A DNA stretch of 64,000 nt from Acanthaster planci. Its lineage: Eukaryota; Echinodermata; Asteroidea; Valvatida; Acanthasteridae. This document shows positions 1 to 9,939 of this stretch, piece by piece (the stretch's first letter is position 1; each line of letters starts with the position of its first letter). A model generated the notes under the pieces. The model did not search any database and was not told the origin of the DNA. It was given only the letters and a program-made list of their open reading frames with translations. Where the stretch lies: positions 980,484 to 1,044,483 of the forward strand of contig NW_019091438.1 of the NCBI RefSeq assembly GCF_001949145.1, read 5' to 3'. The translations under genes and the position numbers were made by a program.

Positions 1-270
1 GGGTCCTCGGACTCGTCCTCACAGCTAAACCCCTCCAGGCAGGGGAAACGACCACCTGGGAGAAGGCAGAAGACAGGAGATACAGCCAAGAGCAGTGCCC
101 CTGCTGGCCCGGGCTGGGGAGAAATAGCCTCAAAGGGAGGCAGTGGGCGGGCTAGGAAAGGATGGGTACCAGATAAGACTGATGATGTGCCAGGTGACTC
201 GCAAAGAGATGCGGGAGAGAAAAAAGGAACTGGAGTAAAAAGAAGTCATAAAATGAGAGGGAAGAATCAG
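1..270 (+). CDS. CENPQ: CENPQ visible exon 1 (basic N-terminal region)
   Basis: Open in frame 1 from the window edge to a GTAAGA donor at 271, ending in phase 0 (90 residues). It is rich in Ser, Gly, Lys and Arg (for example KRPPGRRQK and KGTGVKRSHK) and is probably disordered. It may start further left as part of a larger exon. A chromatin- or microtubule-binding role for the basic tail is inference. Confidence 0.75.
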
Positions 271-3200
271 GTAAGAATTGGCATTCTGTTTTCAATCTAC
301 TTGCATCACTTATTGCAAGTTTACCTATTTGATTGTCAACCGACAGCTGAATCTGGAATCTCAACAATTTCTTGTCAGTATCGTTACTTCCAATGTAACT
401 GACCCCCACCTACATGTACATACGCCGCCGCTCCTGCTTTGCTCGGAAGAAGCGCGAATTGTTTCATTGTTCCAGCTCAGGGACTCCGGAAAAGAGCCAT
501 CATGATTCCATGGGCTTAGGATTGATCTCACCAATTGCCCCTGTGACTTAGCAGCAGAGCAGACTGTGAAACAACTGTAGCATTTCAGAAAAAAAGGAAA
601 CTTGAATCATTCCAAACATACAAGTGAATCGCTTCCATAAATGATTTTTGCATGATTATTGCCTAAGAAGACATCCAAAAATCATTTATGGCAGTAATTC
701 ACTCGCATGCTTGGAATGAATTAGTCTTGTTTTTGTTTAGGAAGACCATAAACTGGATCTGATAAAGTTTTTAATTCATTTGTATACTTATTTCATCAGG
801 GAGAAGTTCCTGTTGGAAGCAGAGAAGGCAGTCCCACTAAACGGAGACGCCAAACCGGTATGACGATTTGTAAATTTTAAATTCAACCTAATATCTTCAA
901 CAGTAGTTTGAAGATGAGCCCTGGCAAATTCAAATCCATTCAGGAGATGCCTAAGCAGCAAGTCTGCTGAGTTGTCTTGGCATGCTTGTCTCTGCAAGCT
1001 CGTTTAGAGTTGCTACCCACTGTTCAGTCTTAAATTTCAATCGTGTAGGTCAGAGGAAAGCCTTTGGCCAGGAGGACTACCTAGAGCGACAAGTGTCAGC
1101 CCAGAGCATCGCTAAATGGCAGACCATGACCAAGACCACCCAAGAATTCTTGCACCAGATTGCCGACAGTGCTATTGCGTAAGATGTACACTAAACCAAC
1201 GAGACATAATTACTGCTATGACACGGTACTCCTGTGTGCATTCTTGAGCTGGACGTTTGCGTGCAGTTAGCAAATTAAAACATCCTATTGGTCAAAGAGG
1301 TGCTTAACCTGTACATAACACCAGATGGGACCAATTTCCTAGAGCTGCTTAAGCACAAATTTGCTTAAGCGTGAGAAAACCTTGCTTGATAAATCAGGTA
1401 ACCAGCCTGAACTCCATGTTAGATATATTGTTTTGGGATTGTATTTAGCTGTCTTTTGGTTGGCATGACAATCAGATAGAGTTTGAGCTGGTAACCTTTC
1501 ATAAATCTTGTGCTTAAGCAGCTCTTTGAAATTGGCCCCAGCTGTATGCAAGCATGGTACTACTGCTGTAACGGTTTCGAACTTGGAGGTGCCAAATTAG
1601 CCTACAGTAGTTTTTCCAGACTCGGGAAATTAGTAGCAAGCATGGCACGTCATTTACACATGCAAAGCCGTTAGTTCACAAGAACGACAAGACATGACCT
1701 TGGTTTGGTCTCGGAAGTAGCCATACTGTGCCATTCAGTGATACCCCTGTCTGAGTTATGCCTGTGTAGTCATCGCATTGCATCTTCATATGGAATTACT
1801 CGCTGACAACGACACCTCCATGCACCCCCATTTTCATGTATTCAAAAACAAAAGGTAAGATGTGACCGTGTTGATGGCATCTCTGTTTCTTTTTTCTCAC
1901 AGTGTTGTTCTGAGTGAGACAGATAGACCTATCAACAATGACATTCAAGACCATCTCAACAACTTAAAAACAAGGTTGGAACTTTATTCCAAATCACATC
2001 AAACAAAACCTTTGTGATTTGTCTCTTAAAAGCCATTCATTCCTTCGTGGCATTCTTGCAGTTTTTTTCAGTTTGAATTGTGACAATTTCCAGAAAGAAA
2101 TTGCCCAGCTGACTGGCTTACTTGTGAGTGATATTAGCTGAACAGTCTTTTAACCTTCAGTGAAAAAGACAAAAATGAGATTGCCTGCAAATAAGTGTTA
2201 GATGTTGTTTTTGACCAATTCTTTGTCTTTGTATTTTGCAGGCTGTTGAAGAGCTTTGCATCACTTAAAGTTCCCAGTAGGAGACAGCCTAACTACAAAG
2301 ACATGGAAAAACACACTGTCAGTACAGTTTTGGTATTTATGGAATTATCTAAAAGTGTCAGAGTCATTCTTTTCAACAATGACGTTTCTAATGTCTATGA
2401 ATCAATTTGATTCTTCAAAATCCTTTTGCTTAATTGGCCTGCATTGTAGCATTCCCCCTCTGCCTACCAGCATGACTTGCATTCAGGTTTTTCTTACAAA
2501 AACTGAGAAGCTTACCGGTAGAAGGAAAATTCAGTAGCAAGCTATCTTGCAGGCAATGTTTAAACAATTTTTGGATGGCGTATCGTCAAGGAGTGAAATA
2601 CCAATCGTTTTTTTAACAGCCTGTGATGTGGGTTCCTTTGTGTGAGGCACCTGGGAAGCCAGTGATGCGGTGCCTAGTTTTGGGTTTATTCACAAACGAC
2701 CATTCCTTTGAGGTTGTGGTTTTTGTCAATCTGTCCTTACAGCGCCTCTTGGAAGCAGCCCTTGTGGAAACTAGCAACCAAGTGGAATGCTTGGAGAAAG
2801 AAGTTAAACTGCAGCAAGAGTAAGTAGAGGCATAGATGGTTTCCTCCAAACTTCAGCTTGATCTCCAGGTTTGCCGTGGGTGTCATTTATTGAGCTGTGG
2901 AACTAAGTTTAGGTAAAACCTGCTCAGTGCCTCTCCATTTGCCGCCAGAGAAACACCATACCGTGTCATTGTGGTCATAGGTCAGTGAATGCTCTGTTGG
3001 ATTGAATTTAGGAGATGCTTGAAGAAGATTTTAGAGCTGACAATGAAGCCAAAGTGGAGATGAAGATTGGATTGTGGCAGAGACCTTTGTTTTCAGAACT
3101 TGTGGTGTGGTGAAAAGTGGTGATGGTTTTGGTATGTGAGATCTGTTGGTGGAATGGTCGTGAGCCTGAGGTTGCTTTCAATAGGCACAACAAAAGGATT

Positions 3201-5019
3201 GCAAACAAAATGTGGATGGCAAAATCTAGAACAAAGGTTGTTGCTGTGGAGTCTGTTTAGAATATAAAATGCTCAGTAAAGATTAACTTACGGGGTCATG
3301 TTTGGGGGATTGAAACAGGTTACTCGAACAGAAAGAGGAGGAATTGGAGAGACTTGAAGTTACAGATCAGCAAGACCACAGTGACAGCAATTCAGAGATC
3401 GCCAAGGAGGTAAGAAACTAGGCATTGTGTTTTAATTTGTTGTTTGCAAGGGAGAAAACAATAAGCTTGCAGAATATCTGAGCAGATTGACTTGTTTCCC
3501 CTAAAGCTGTGTTCCGAGTTGCTTGTTTTATGGCTACGTCTTCCCTTTATTATCATTTATATTTATCATTTGTAGTTTGCCAAGGCAAATGATAATATAA
3601 TAATGTATTCTTCATATAACGTTTTACACAATAAGTCTCCAATGCTTCACAGCATATATTAAAAAAATAATAGTAATCCACGATTAATGAGTAAAAGTAA
3701 ATGTATAGGTACAATATATATCATATTGTTACATTTAAAACAAGTTGGATGATATGTCAACACTCTACGCACAAACACATTACAGTAAATAAAACTAAAC
3801 TCAAAGTTAACATCTTTTAAAGAAAAGTCTTCAGTTGTGATTTAGAAGTCCCTAAATTCTCAATATTTCTAAGAAAAACTGGTAAACTTTTCCACAGCAG
3901 AGGGGCGTAAACCATGAAACCACGATCTCCATCTTACCTACAGTACCAGGCTTAGTTATTGTCTTGTAGTTTGCATTTGTTTTGTGGTGTTGCGTGCGAT
4001 GTAGAGAACATCGCAGCTCAATAAAAGTAAAATTTGAAACTTGCGCTAGCTTTGGTGTACAGTAAGTTGTTAGTCCAATTGATGTTGCACTTTTTCACCC
4101 TCGTCTGTGTGATCCGCTGGACCTCATCATTTATTGAGAAGTCAGCATGCTGCTTACCCCTTAAAGATCCACGGTTGATTTCATTACATCCCAGAATGAT
4201 ACTCGCCAAGAAATGAGATTTTTTCATTTATTTGTACGGCTTATGAACATACTGTTCTTAAAATTGATGGAGAAATGCATTGTTTTTTGGTTTTGGTAAT
4301 GCAACCAAAATATGAAAACAGGCTTTTAATCGCAGAACTTGTTTCGTAGTAATCACAGTCTGAGACCTCAATTCTTTTGCCGCATGGCTTGTACAGGAAT
4401 CCTCTCTTTTTATATAGCTCCACCCACTGCTGCAGGATACCAGGCAAGAAGTTCTGGGACTGCCTCATCTTAGGAGAAGTTGCCGTAGCAACACATCATC
4501 ACAGGTAGGCAGAAGTGCTTCACATTTTCAGCATTGGCTGTGACAAATGACCAGATAACACAGCAACATGTTAAATGGCAACTGCCCTGTATCATTTTTC
4601 AATGCCGGTGCATCTTTCAAACCTTCAAAAATTATGAAACAACGTTATATTTTGAAGGCATACGTCTTCACTGGCACATTCCTAATATGTAAGCTTTTAA
4701 AGGACTGTGAAGTTCACTGTTGATAAAATGACTGGACTGGTGCTATTTCAATCCAAGAGCATCTTACAAACATCTTACAAACCTCTGGATAGATTTTGAA
4801 GTATCAGGGAAGGTCAGAGTATTAACATTGGCTTCAGAAAGCATCTATGTACTTCAGATTTTGGTTTCTGGTGTTCATTTTCAGAATGTTAGGAGTTCAT
4901 GTCAGCAGCAAGTTGTGGAGACGTTGCGTCATTTGAGCCAAGCAGGTAGTGGCGGAACAGTCAACGCGACGGACTTCATCGTTGCCTTGTCTGCTATACA
5001 AGCAGCTCTTCCTCAGTAA
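1..5019 (+). CDS. CENPQ: CENP-Q-like inner kinetochore protein, 5'-partial, nine exons
   Basis: Nine exons join in phase: 1-270, 800-857, 1049-1178, 1903-1974, 2242-2317, 2743-2819, 3319-3409, 4436-4504 and 4885-5019 (978 nt, 325 residues plus stop). All introns are GT-AG. The N-terminal ~110 visible residues are basic and Ser/Gly-rich. Next comes KWQTMTKTT, then a helix ending in VVLSE, then HLNNLKTRLLKSF and LKVPSRR. The same order of landmarks occurs in vertebrate CENP-Q (a W-x-P/T-x-[ST]K-[ST]T motif, a helical stretch, a 'HLNxLKxRLL' helix, then 'LKVP'). A Glu/Lys/Leu coiled coil (about residues 203-245) and a VLGLPHL motif that parallels the vertebrate VLSLPEL follow. CENP-Q is part of the CENP-O/P/Q/U/R group of the constitutive centromere-associated network and supports kinetochore assembly and chromosome congression; that role is family knowledge. 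The true start lies before base 1. The gene converges on the minus-strand membrane-protein gene. Confidence 0.85.
271..799. other. CENPQ intron with foldback
   Basis: No coding potential is seen. It holds the imperfect inverted repeat at 604-722, listed separately. Confidence 0.7.
604..722. repeat. Long imperfect inverted repeat (foldback) in CENPQ intron
   Basis: Arms of about 47 nt (604-650 and about 674-722) are reverse complements apart from roughly 7 mismatches. The matched blocks include CATTCCAA, AGTGAAT and CCATAAATGATTTTTG. The loop is about 23 nt. This could be a small foldback/MITE element or a hairpin transcribed with the CENPQ pre-mRNA. The sequence alone does not decide. Confidence 0.7.
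800..857 (+). CDS. CENPQ: CENPQ visible exon 2
   Basis: The acceptor TTTCATCAG precedes 800 and the donor GTATGA starts at 858. It encodes 19 residues ending in PTKRRRQT plus one base (phase 1), which matches the next exon. The KRRR cluster could be a nuclear localisation signal. Confidence 0.75.
1049..1178 (+). CDS. CENPQ: CENPQ visible exon 3 (KWQTMTKTT conserved helix)
   Basis: The acceptor is TCGTGTAG and the donor GTAAGA is at 1179. It enters in phase 1 and leaves in phase 2. It carries the segment around KWQTMTKTTQEFLHQIADSA, the strongest match to vertebrate CENP-Q. Confidence 0.85.
1179..1902. other. CENPQ intron with MITE
   Basis: Non-coding. It contains a MITE-like element at 1327-1539; the rest shows no recognisable feature. 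Confidence 0.65.
1327..1539. mobile_element. MITE-like element with ~36-bp terminal inverted repeats
   Basis: The left end starts GGGACCAATTTCCTAGAGCT and the right end, read in reverse complement, starts GGGGCCAATTTCAAAGAGCT. Both continue into GCTTAAGCACAA. Between the ends lie about 140 AT-rich bases with no coding capacity. The structure is that of a non-autonomous DNA transposon. From memory, similar GGGCCCAATTTC-type ends are widespread in marine deuterostome genomes; that needs a database search. No clear target-site duplication is visible. Confidence 0.7.
1903..1974 (+). CDS. CENPQ: CENPQ visible exon 4
   Basis: A pyrimidine-rich acceptor (TTTTTCTCACAG) and a GTTGGA donor at 1975. 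It encodes VVLSETDRPINNDIQDHLNN followed by LKT and leaves in phase 2. The spacing of VVLSE to HLNNLK matches the vertebrate protein. Confidence 0.82.
2242..2317 (+). CDS. CENPQ: CENPQ visible exon 5 (RLLKSF...LKVPSRR)
   Basis: The acceptor GTATTTTGCAG is clear. The 3' end is uncertain: a GTCAGT donor at 2318 and a GTATTT donor at 2333 both leave phase 0 and fit the next exon. The second adds five residues (VSTVL). I prefer 2318 because it has A, G and T at donor positions +4 to +6. The segment is shorter than its vertebrate counterpart, so a micro-exon in the following intron is not excluded. Confidence 0.75.
2318..2742. other. CENPQ intron, nothing recognised
   Basis: Non-coding apart from the possible five-codon extension of the preceding exon to 2332. 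No repeat or structured element was seen. Confidence 0.6.
2743..2819 (+). CDS. CENPQ: CENPQ visible exon 6 (coiled coil)
   Basis: The acceptor CTGTCCTTACAG precedes 2743 and the donor GTAAGT is at 2820. It encodes RLLEAALVETSNQVECLEKE and VKLQQ. The leucine/valine spacing fits a heptad coiled coil aligned with the central helix of CENP-Q. Confidence 0.8.
2820..3318. other. CENPQ intron, nothing recognised
   Basis: No coding potential or repeat structure was identified. Confidence 0.6.
3319..3409 (+). CDS. CENPQ: CENPQ visible exon 7 (acidic coiled coil)
   Basis: The acceptor TTGAAACAG and the donor GTAAGA at 3410 bound a 30-residue segment beginning LLEQKEEELERLE and ending in an acidic, Ser-containing stretch (HSDSNSEIAKE). 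The vertebrate protein has a comparable Glu-rich stretch at this position. Confidence 0.8.
3545..4030. repeat. Probable interspersed repeat in CENPQ intron
   Basis: The segment combines an ATAATAATG-type tract, a 'TATAACGTTTTACACAATAAGT' type stem followed by AATGCTTCACAGCATA, and later a 'TTTTCCACAGCAGAGG' phrase with 'ACCACGATCTCC'. That order recalls a widespread eukaryotic dispersed repeat with a TATAGCGCTTTAC core and a 'TTCCA-AG-GGGGC' body. Assignment rests on memory of the general layout, and the exact ends are not defined. Confidence 0.4.
4436..4504 (+). CDS. CENPQ: CENPQ visible exon 8 (VLGLPHL motif)
   Basis: The acceptor CCACTGCTGCAG and the donor GTAGGC at 4505 bound 23 codons in phase 0. 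The motif VLGLPHL parallels VLSLPEL in the vertebrate C-terminal region. Confidence 0.78.
4505..4884. other. CENPQ last intron, nothing recognised
   Basis: Short non-coding intron. No repeats seen beyond a local duplication of ACATCTTACAAA. Confidence 0.6.
4885..5019 (+). CDS. CENPQ: CENPQ terminal exon
   Basis: The acceptor GTTCATTTTCAG leads into 44 codons and a TAA stop at 5017-5019. It begins NVRSSCQQQVVETLRHLSQA and ends FIVALSAIQAALPQ, likely two helices. It corresponds in position to the vertebrate C-terminal helical pair. Confidence 0.8.
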   Translation, partial: NVRSSCQQQVVETLRHLSQAGSGGTVNATDFIVALSAIQAALPQ

Positions 5020-5426
5020 TTCCTAAAATTTCAAATCTCTGGCAGAATTTACACGGGAGTTTAGCAGTTTGATCTGCATTCTTGGGCAGTGCTGTGGTTT
5101 GGTCCATCACCAGTCCTGTCTCAAGTCCAGGGACAGGTAACAAGGTGAACGAATGACAAAGGAGTGCTTGGTCACAGTTGATTCGAATATACAGCTTCTG
5201 ACTTGGCTTAAAATGGGAGGACTTGTGACGGACTTGCCAAACCTACATGTAGGTTTGCCCTTGGAAATTGGTATATTTTTGATTAATATTCACATGCTCA
5301 GTGCGTTAACTTACCAAGTGCTGAACCCCCTCTGCTTACATGTACCAAGGCCCCTCCCACGTCACACTGTCATCACAGCAACACATACGGTAGTTTGCCT
5401 TCAAGCTGAACCCAGAATTTCCATTG

Positions 5427-5432
5427 AATAAA
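5427..5432 (+). terminator. Candidate CENPQ polyadenylation signal
   Basis: Canonical AATAAA about 410 nt after the CENPQ stop codon, followed by a TTTATTATAAATTATTTATT stretch. It is the first AATAAA downstream of the stop that I located. Position and motif only. Confidence 0.4.
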
Positions 5433-7672
5433 CTCAAAAATTTATTATAAATTATTTATTGTGTGATAAATTGCCTGAGTAATGGCATACCGTGGTTGAG
5501 TTCAATAATGCCAATACAAGTACCAGCATTCTTACGATCTGTTGATAATGAGGATTTGTCTGAGACATCCGGAATAGATTGGAGTTGCGGGTGACAAATG
5601 GTTGGCAGGAATACCGGGTTTATAATCATACATGGTCTCTGTGTTATGACCAGAGCTGTAGCTAAAAAAAAAACCACTGTGGTGCAGACTGTTTTCTGGC
5701 TGGATTGCTGAGATGGTGTTGTATCAGAAAGAACAAGGAGTGTGCATCCGCCAGCCAGCTGGGCACATGTATGCACATGTACACCTCTGTGTTACAGTGA
5801 ATCTTATTTCAAATTTTTGTTTTGCTATTTTAAAAATTACTTTTGTGCCTTTTCGGTTTTTTTATACCAATGCGAACTTCCATACTCATGAGCGAAGCTG
5901 TGATGCCATTCCAAGGAGAAAAATCCCTTATATTGTATTGATTTGCACATAAGCAGTTGGTATAGCTGATATTTTCCTGGTCTAAATTTCCTTTTCTTTG
6001 GTCATTCATTATTGTTTGAGTTGGTGGCAATAAACCAATATGCAATACTTTCTCGGATATGTTTTCAGGGAACAACGTTTGGGTTCACAATTTTAAAAGA
6101 AAACCATGTCAGCTTAGCAGTGTCTTCCTAGTTGACAACAGAGCAGCACTGCCCTCTGTTGAACATGAAAGTATAGAAAATTTCAAAGGTTGAAAAAGGT
6201 GCCTTTCCCAATACACTCAATCCCAAAAGGATGTCAAATTGTTTTCATATGTTGAAGAGCAGTATAAAGTAGAAAAGAAGTGTGTCTTTGTGGCTGGTCC
6301 CCTTTCATTGTACGTGTAGTTTTAATCTCAAATAAATTGTGAGGTTTTCTGTATCTTGATGTAATTAATGCGAAAAATTGAGACTGTTTTTCTAAGCCTC
6401 TTTTATCTGTCAAAACTTTGAAATTGTCAGCAGCCAAATAGATGCCAGCTGGCAAGCTTCATTTTCATCCTAATTGCTAACCGGTGATTTGGAATACTGG
6501 CTAGCAAGTTTTTAATGTGCCAATTCCATGCAACCACTCAACACAAGAATCCGCTTCGCACACAGCATATTTGCTAAGCCATGTCAGGACACCAGCGGAA
6601 CTGTCTTAATAAGACAGCATCGCAGCCATTTCTTAGTTGTGAAAATCTGCAATTTGGTATTTGCTACTATCAGCAATTTCATGAATATTGACTCAGGTGA
6701 ATCACGTTTAGCACAATTAACTCCAGGTGCCAGACAATCAGCTTTTGCCATTCAGTTTTGTGACGTGGGAGAAATACTGTGTAATCAGTCAGTGACCGTA
6801 TAAATTGACTTTCCACAGCTGTGCAGAGGCAGAACCAATGCATAAATGCATGAACCGCATTGTCTGTGTGGCTGAACCCAAATTACAGTAAAGTTTGAAT
6901 TACAGCAAATATTCTGTGCTTCATTTGAAAAATGTGGGAAAAAATGTGGAAATTCACACTAAGGGGACTTTGGGGAGGAAATCCAACTGTGATCGTTTTT
7001 TAAGGTTGAACATTTATTTCAAGTAATTGCATTCCACTGACAATGCAATCGATATTTTTGGTCTGTTATGTCATTGACTCACTTGAGTTACAATGTATTC
7101 TGTCCCGAGTTGCCGCCAGAAATCATTTCAGTCCTTACTCTTTTGGCATCTTTTTTCTTGTTTTCAATAGCAATCAATTCTGAACACCTGCAACAAAATT
7201 GCATCACTTACAGTATCATTTACTAGCAGATTTATGTACATATATTTGCATAGTAATTCTGGAAATGCTTGCAATTATTATGTAACTCACGTCAGGATCA
7301 ACGCACCGTACAGCAACTTACGCATATGATGCAAGATATAGGGTGGAGAGAACCCCGACCCCCCGCCTTGGTGTTGGTCATTGTTTGATCAGAATCTCAG
7401 GAATTCTTTGCAGACTTCTAGGGAGGATGTGTTAGGTAACAATACTCTATAGAGTGTGTATAGGGATTGGACATGTGGGGGGGTACCCATCGGCCCCATA
7501 TCGTGCACGGTGTCAACTTATGAATACGTAAGTATATCATTTGCATAACTCTTCTGTTTTTATTGTAAATATGTGTTGGCCTGAGGTTTTTGATATTTCA
7601 AGTAAAGTTGATCTGTTGAAAAACCTTTATGATAAAAATGTCCTCATTTTTGTTTTGTTTTTCCCTTTCCAG

Positions 7673-7726
7673 TATCATGCTTTTAGAGAGTGTTTGGATG
7701 CTGTAAAAGTACAAAGAAAGATTTAG
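7673..7726 (+). other. Orphan terminal-exon candidate (17 codons)
   Basis: A strong pyrimidine tract and acceptor (TTTTTCCCTTTCCAG) is followed by 17 open codons, YHAFRECLDAVKVQRKI, then TAG. An AATAAA lies at 7755-7760. No convincing upstream exon was found, so this may be chance or an alternative CENPQ 3' end. Confidence 0.2.
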
Positions 7727-8203
7727 AGTATGTGTTCGAAGTCAAAAGCATTTAAATAAAGGCACTCAAACTAATCCCTTTCATTTGCATTTCATTTGGT
7801 TTGTGTCTTTTATCGTTAAGACAAGCACCAGCAGGAGTACTCCAGACTAAAGTACCGTCCGTTTTCAAGAAACAAGAACCTTTAGAAAATAAATGAAGCC
7901 AATTTAAGTTCCTGTATGTTTGCATCTGAATGTTGGTGTTAAAGGAATTTTGGGCGGCCTGTTTTTTTGTTGAATGTATGCAAAAACAAACCAATTCTGA
8001 GGTTGTCACTGGATTAGAAAAGAGGTCCCTCAAAATGGAAGAGAGCTTGATGAACACGGCCCAATTTGTACTGCTTTGTGCATTCACACCGAGGTCGTTA
8101 AATGATTTTTAAAAAATACATGTAGTCTTTTTTAATATACGTTGGGTATTAGGGCAAACCCGTTATATATAATTAACATGTAGTCTTGAGAAGTTGGAGT
8201 GTT

Positions 8204-8326
8204 GTAGCCTAGGAAAATCAGCAGGTTGTACTGAATAGTGACCATGGGTGTGATGGAAGGGTGCCCCCAGAGTAGCCTAGGAAAATCAGCAGGTTGTACT
8301 GAATAGTGACCATGGGTGTGATGGAA
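8204..8326. repeat. 68-bp minisatellite running into assembly gap
   Basis: The unit starting GTAGCCTAGGAAAATCAGCA occurs at 8204-8271 and again from 8272, identical up to the gap at 8327. Sequence after the gap (8642 on) resumes with GGGTGCCCCCAG, the end of the same unit. The gap therefore most likely hides further copies. Confidence 0.85.
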
Positions 8327-8641
8327 NNNNNNNNNNNNNNNNNNNNNNNNNNNNNNNNNNNNNNNNNNNNNNNNNNNNNNNNNNNNNNNNNNNNNNNNNN
8401 NNNNNNNNNNNNNNNNNNNNNNNNNNNNNNNNNNNNNNNNNNNNNNNNNNNNNNNNNNNNNNNNNNNNNNNNNNNNNNNNNNNNNNNNNNNNNNNNNNNN
8501 NNNNNNNNNNNNNNNNNNNNNNNNNNNNNNNNNNNNNNNNNNNNNNNNNNNNNNNNNNNNNNNNNNNNNNNNNNNNNNNNNNNNNNNNNNNNNNNNNNNN
8601 NNNNNNNNNNNNNNNNNNNNNNNNNNNNNNNNNNNNNNNNN
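8327..8641. other. Assembly gap (315 N)
   Basis: Run of unknown bases inside the minisatellite. Its written length may not be the true length. Confidence 0.99.
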
Positions 8642-9822
8642 CGGGTGCCCCCAGCAGAACAGTGGCAATGTTGTCATTTTTTTTAAAAAGCAAGTAACTT
8701 GCTCTGTCATCAAGCAATTTATGTACATGTACACCAGAAAATCGAGTCTCAACTATAACTACATGTGGCACACTATTAAACTTTATTTTATCCACAATCT
8801 TAAAAAGACACACGTTTTGAAACTCATAAAAACTTCATAAGGGTAAAGGAAGCTACATGTACAATGCACAGGCAGGGCCCAGTTATGGGTGAAATAGTTT
8901 CATGGTGTCCATGATTGTGGCTGTACACGGTGTCCCAGAAAAAACCAAACCCTGAGGAAAGGGGTTAATATGCCCAAACCATGAGATATGATTATAATGT
9001 ACAAGGATCTCCGAAAAGTAGAAGCAGTATTATCTCTAATGATACCTTGATGGTATCCCTCCTGTCATGCATGACTGAACACCATTGTCTTGAAAATGGG
9101 GCATCCGAACTCAGTTGTAACACTTTGGATGTATTTACATGTATAAACACAGTAATTTACAGTGTAATTTCCAGGCTGGTAATTCCATACATTTAGGGTT
9201 CAAGTTTTTGTGTCCCTATCATATCTGACATATGATTTTGTAAGTTTAGAATGCAAAGTTCTTTAATGTCCGAGAGTGATCACGTGTATGTAAGTAATAC
9301 ACTCAAACAAATAAAACAATTTAAGTCAATTTCAAGGATAGTTTGGTGTCAAATTACACAGGTCAGGCAAAGTAGGTACACAGTGTCACACATTTGGACC
9401 CTGAATGAATAGAAACCCAATGTCAAGTTTACAAGTTTGTCCAAATTGCACACGGATATCAGAAAATTACATGCATCAAGCTCAACATCAAGAAAGGATC
9501 TTATGTCCATACAAAAGATTCTCTTATCTGATAAATTTTTCAAAATTTTACAATACAAAATTTATTTCCTGAAAAGAGACACCTTTCCCGTGAAAGACAC
9601 TATTTTAACTGTCCATCTTGTTCACATTTCCCAACTAGTACATAAAAAAAACATTTTTTTAATCTCAACTTTGCACCTGTACATGTAATGTAAACATCTA
9701 GATTGCATTTGTGGCGTGTTCGCAACATGTTGTACTTTCCCCACAGGTTCCTCTATTATCATTGACACTAACCACTTTCTTTTTATAGTTGTTGCTTTTG
9801 TGCCCTTTCAAGCTCCATGTAG

Positions 9823-9939
9823 TTTGATATGCATCCATTCAATGATGTGGCTGCTGTTATGGCTTCAAACATCAGGCCTCGAGGAAAGGACCATGACCAA
9901 GCCACAGTCTACAACAATGAAGCCATGACCTCCGGCTGA
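9823..9939 (+). other. Orphan terminal-exon candidate (38 codons)
   Basis: After an acceptor-like tract (GCCCTTTCAAGCTCCATGTAG) there are 38 open codons beginning FDMHPFNDVAAVMASNIRPR and ending ATVYNNEAMTSG, then TGA. Base and codon use look more protein-like than the surroundings. No upstream partner exon is convincing and I do not recognise the protein. It could be the C-terminus of an unmodelled plus-strand gene, a retro-fragment or chance. Confidence 0.3.

Noticed and set aside
8132-8813. Long minus- and plus-strand open frames across 8132-8813
   Set aside because: They exist only because the 315 unknown bases contain no stop codons; the flanks are minisatellite.
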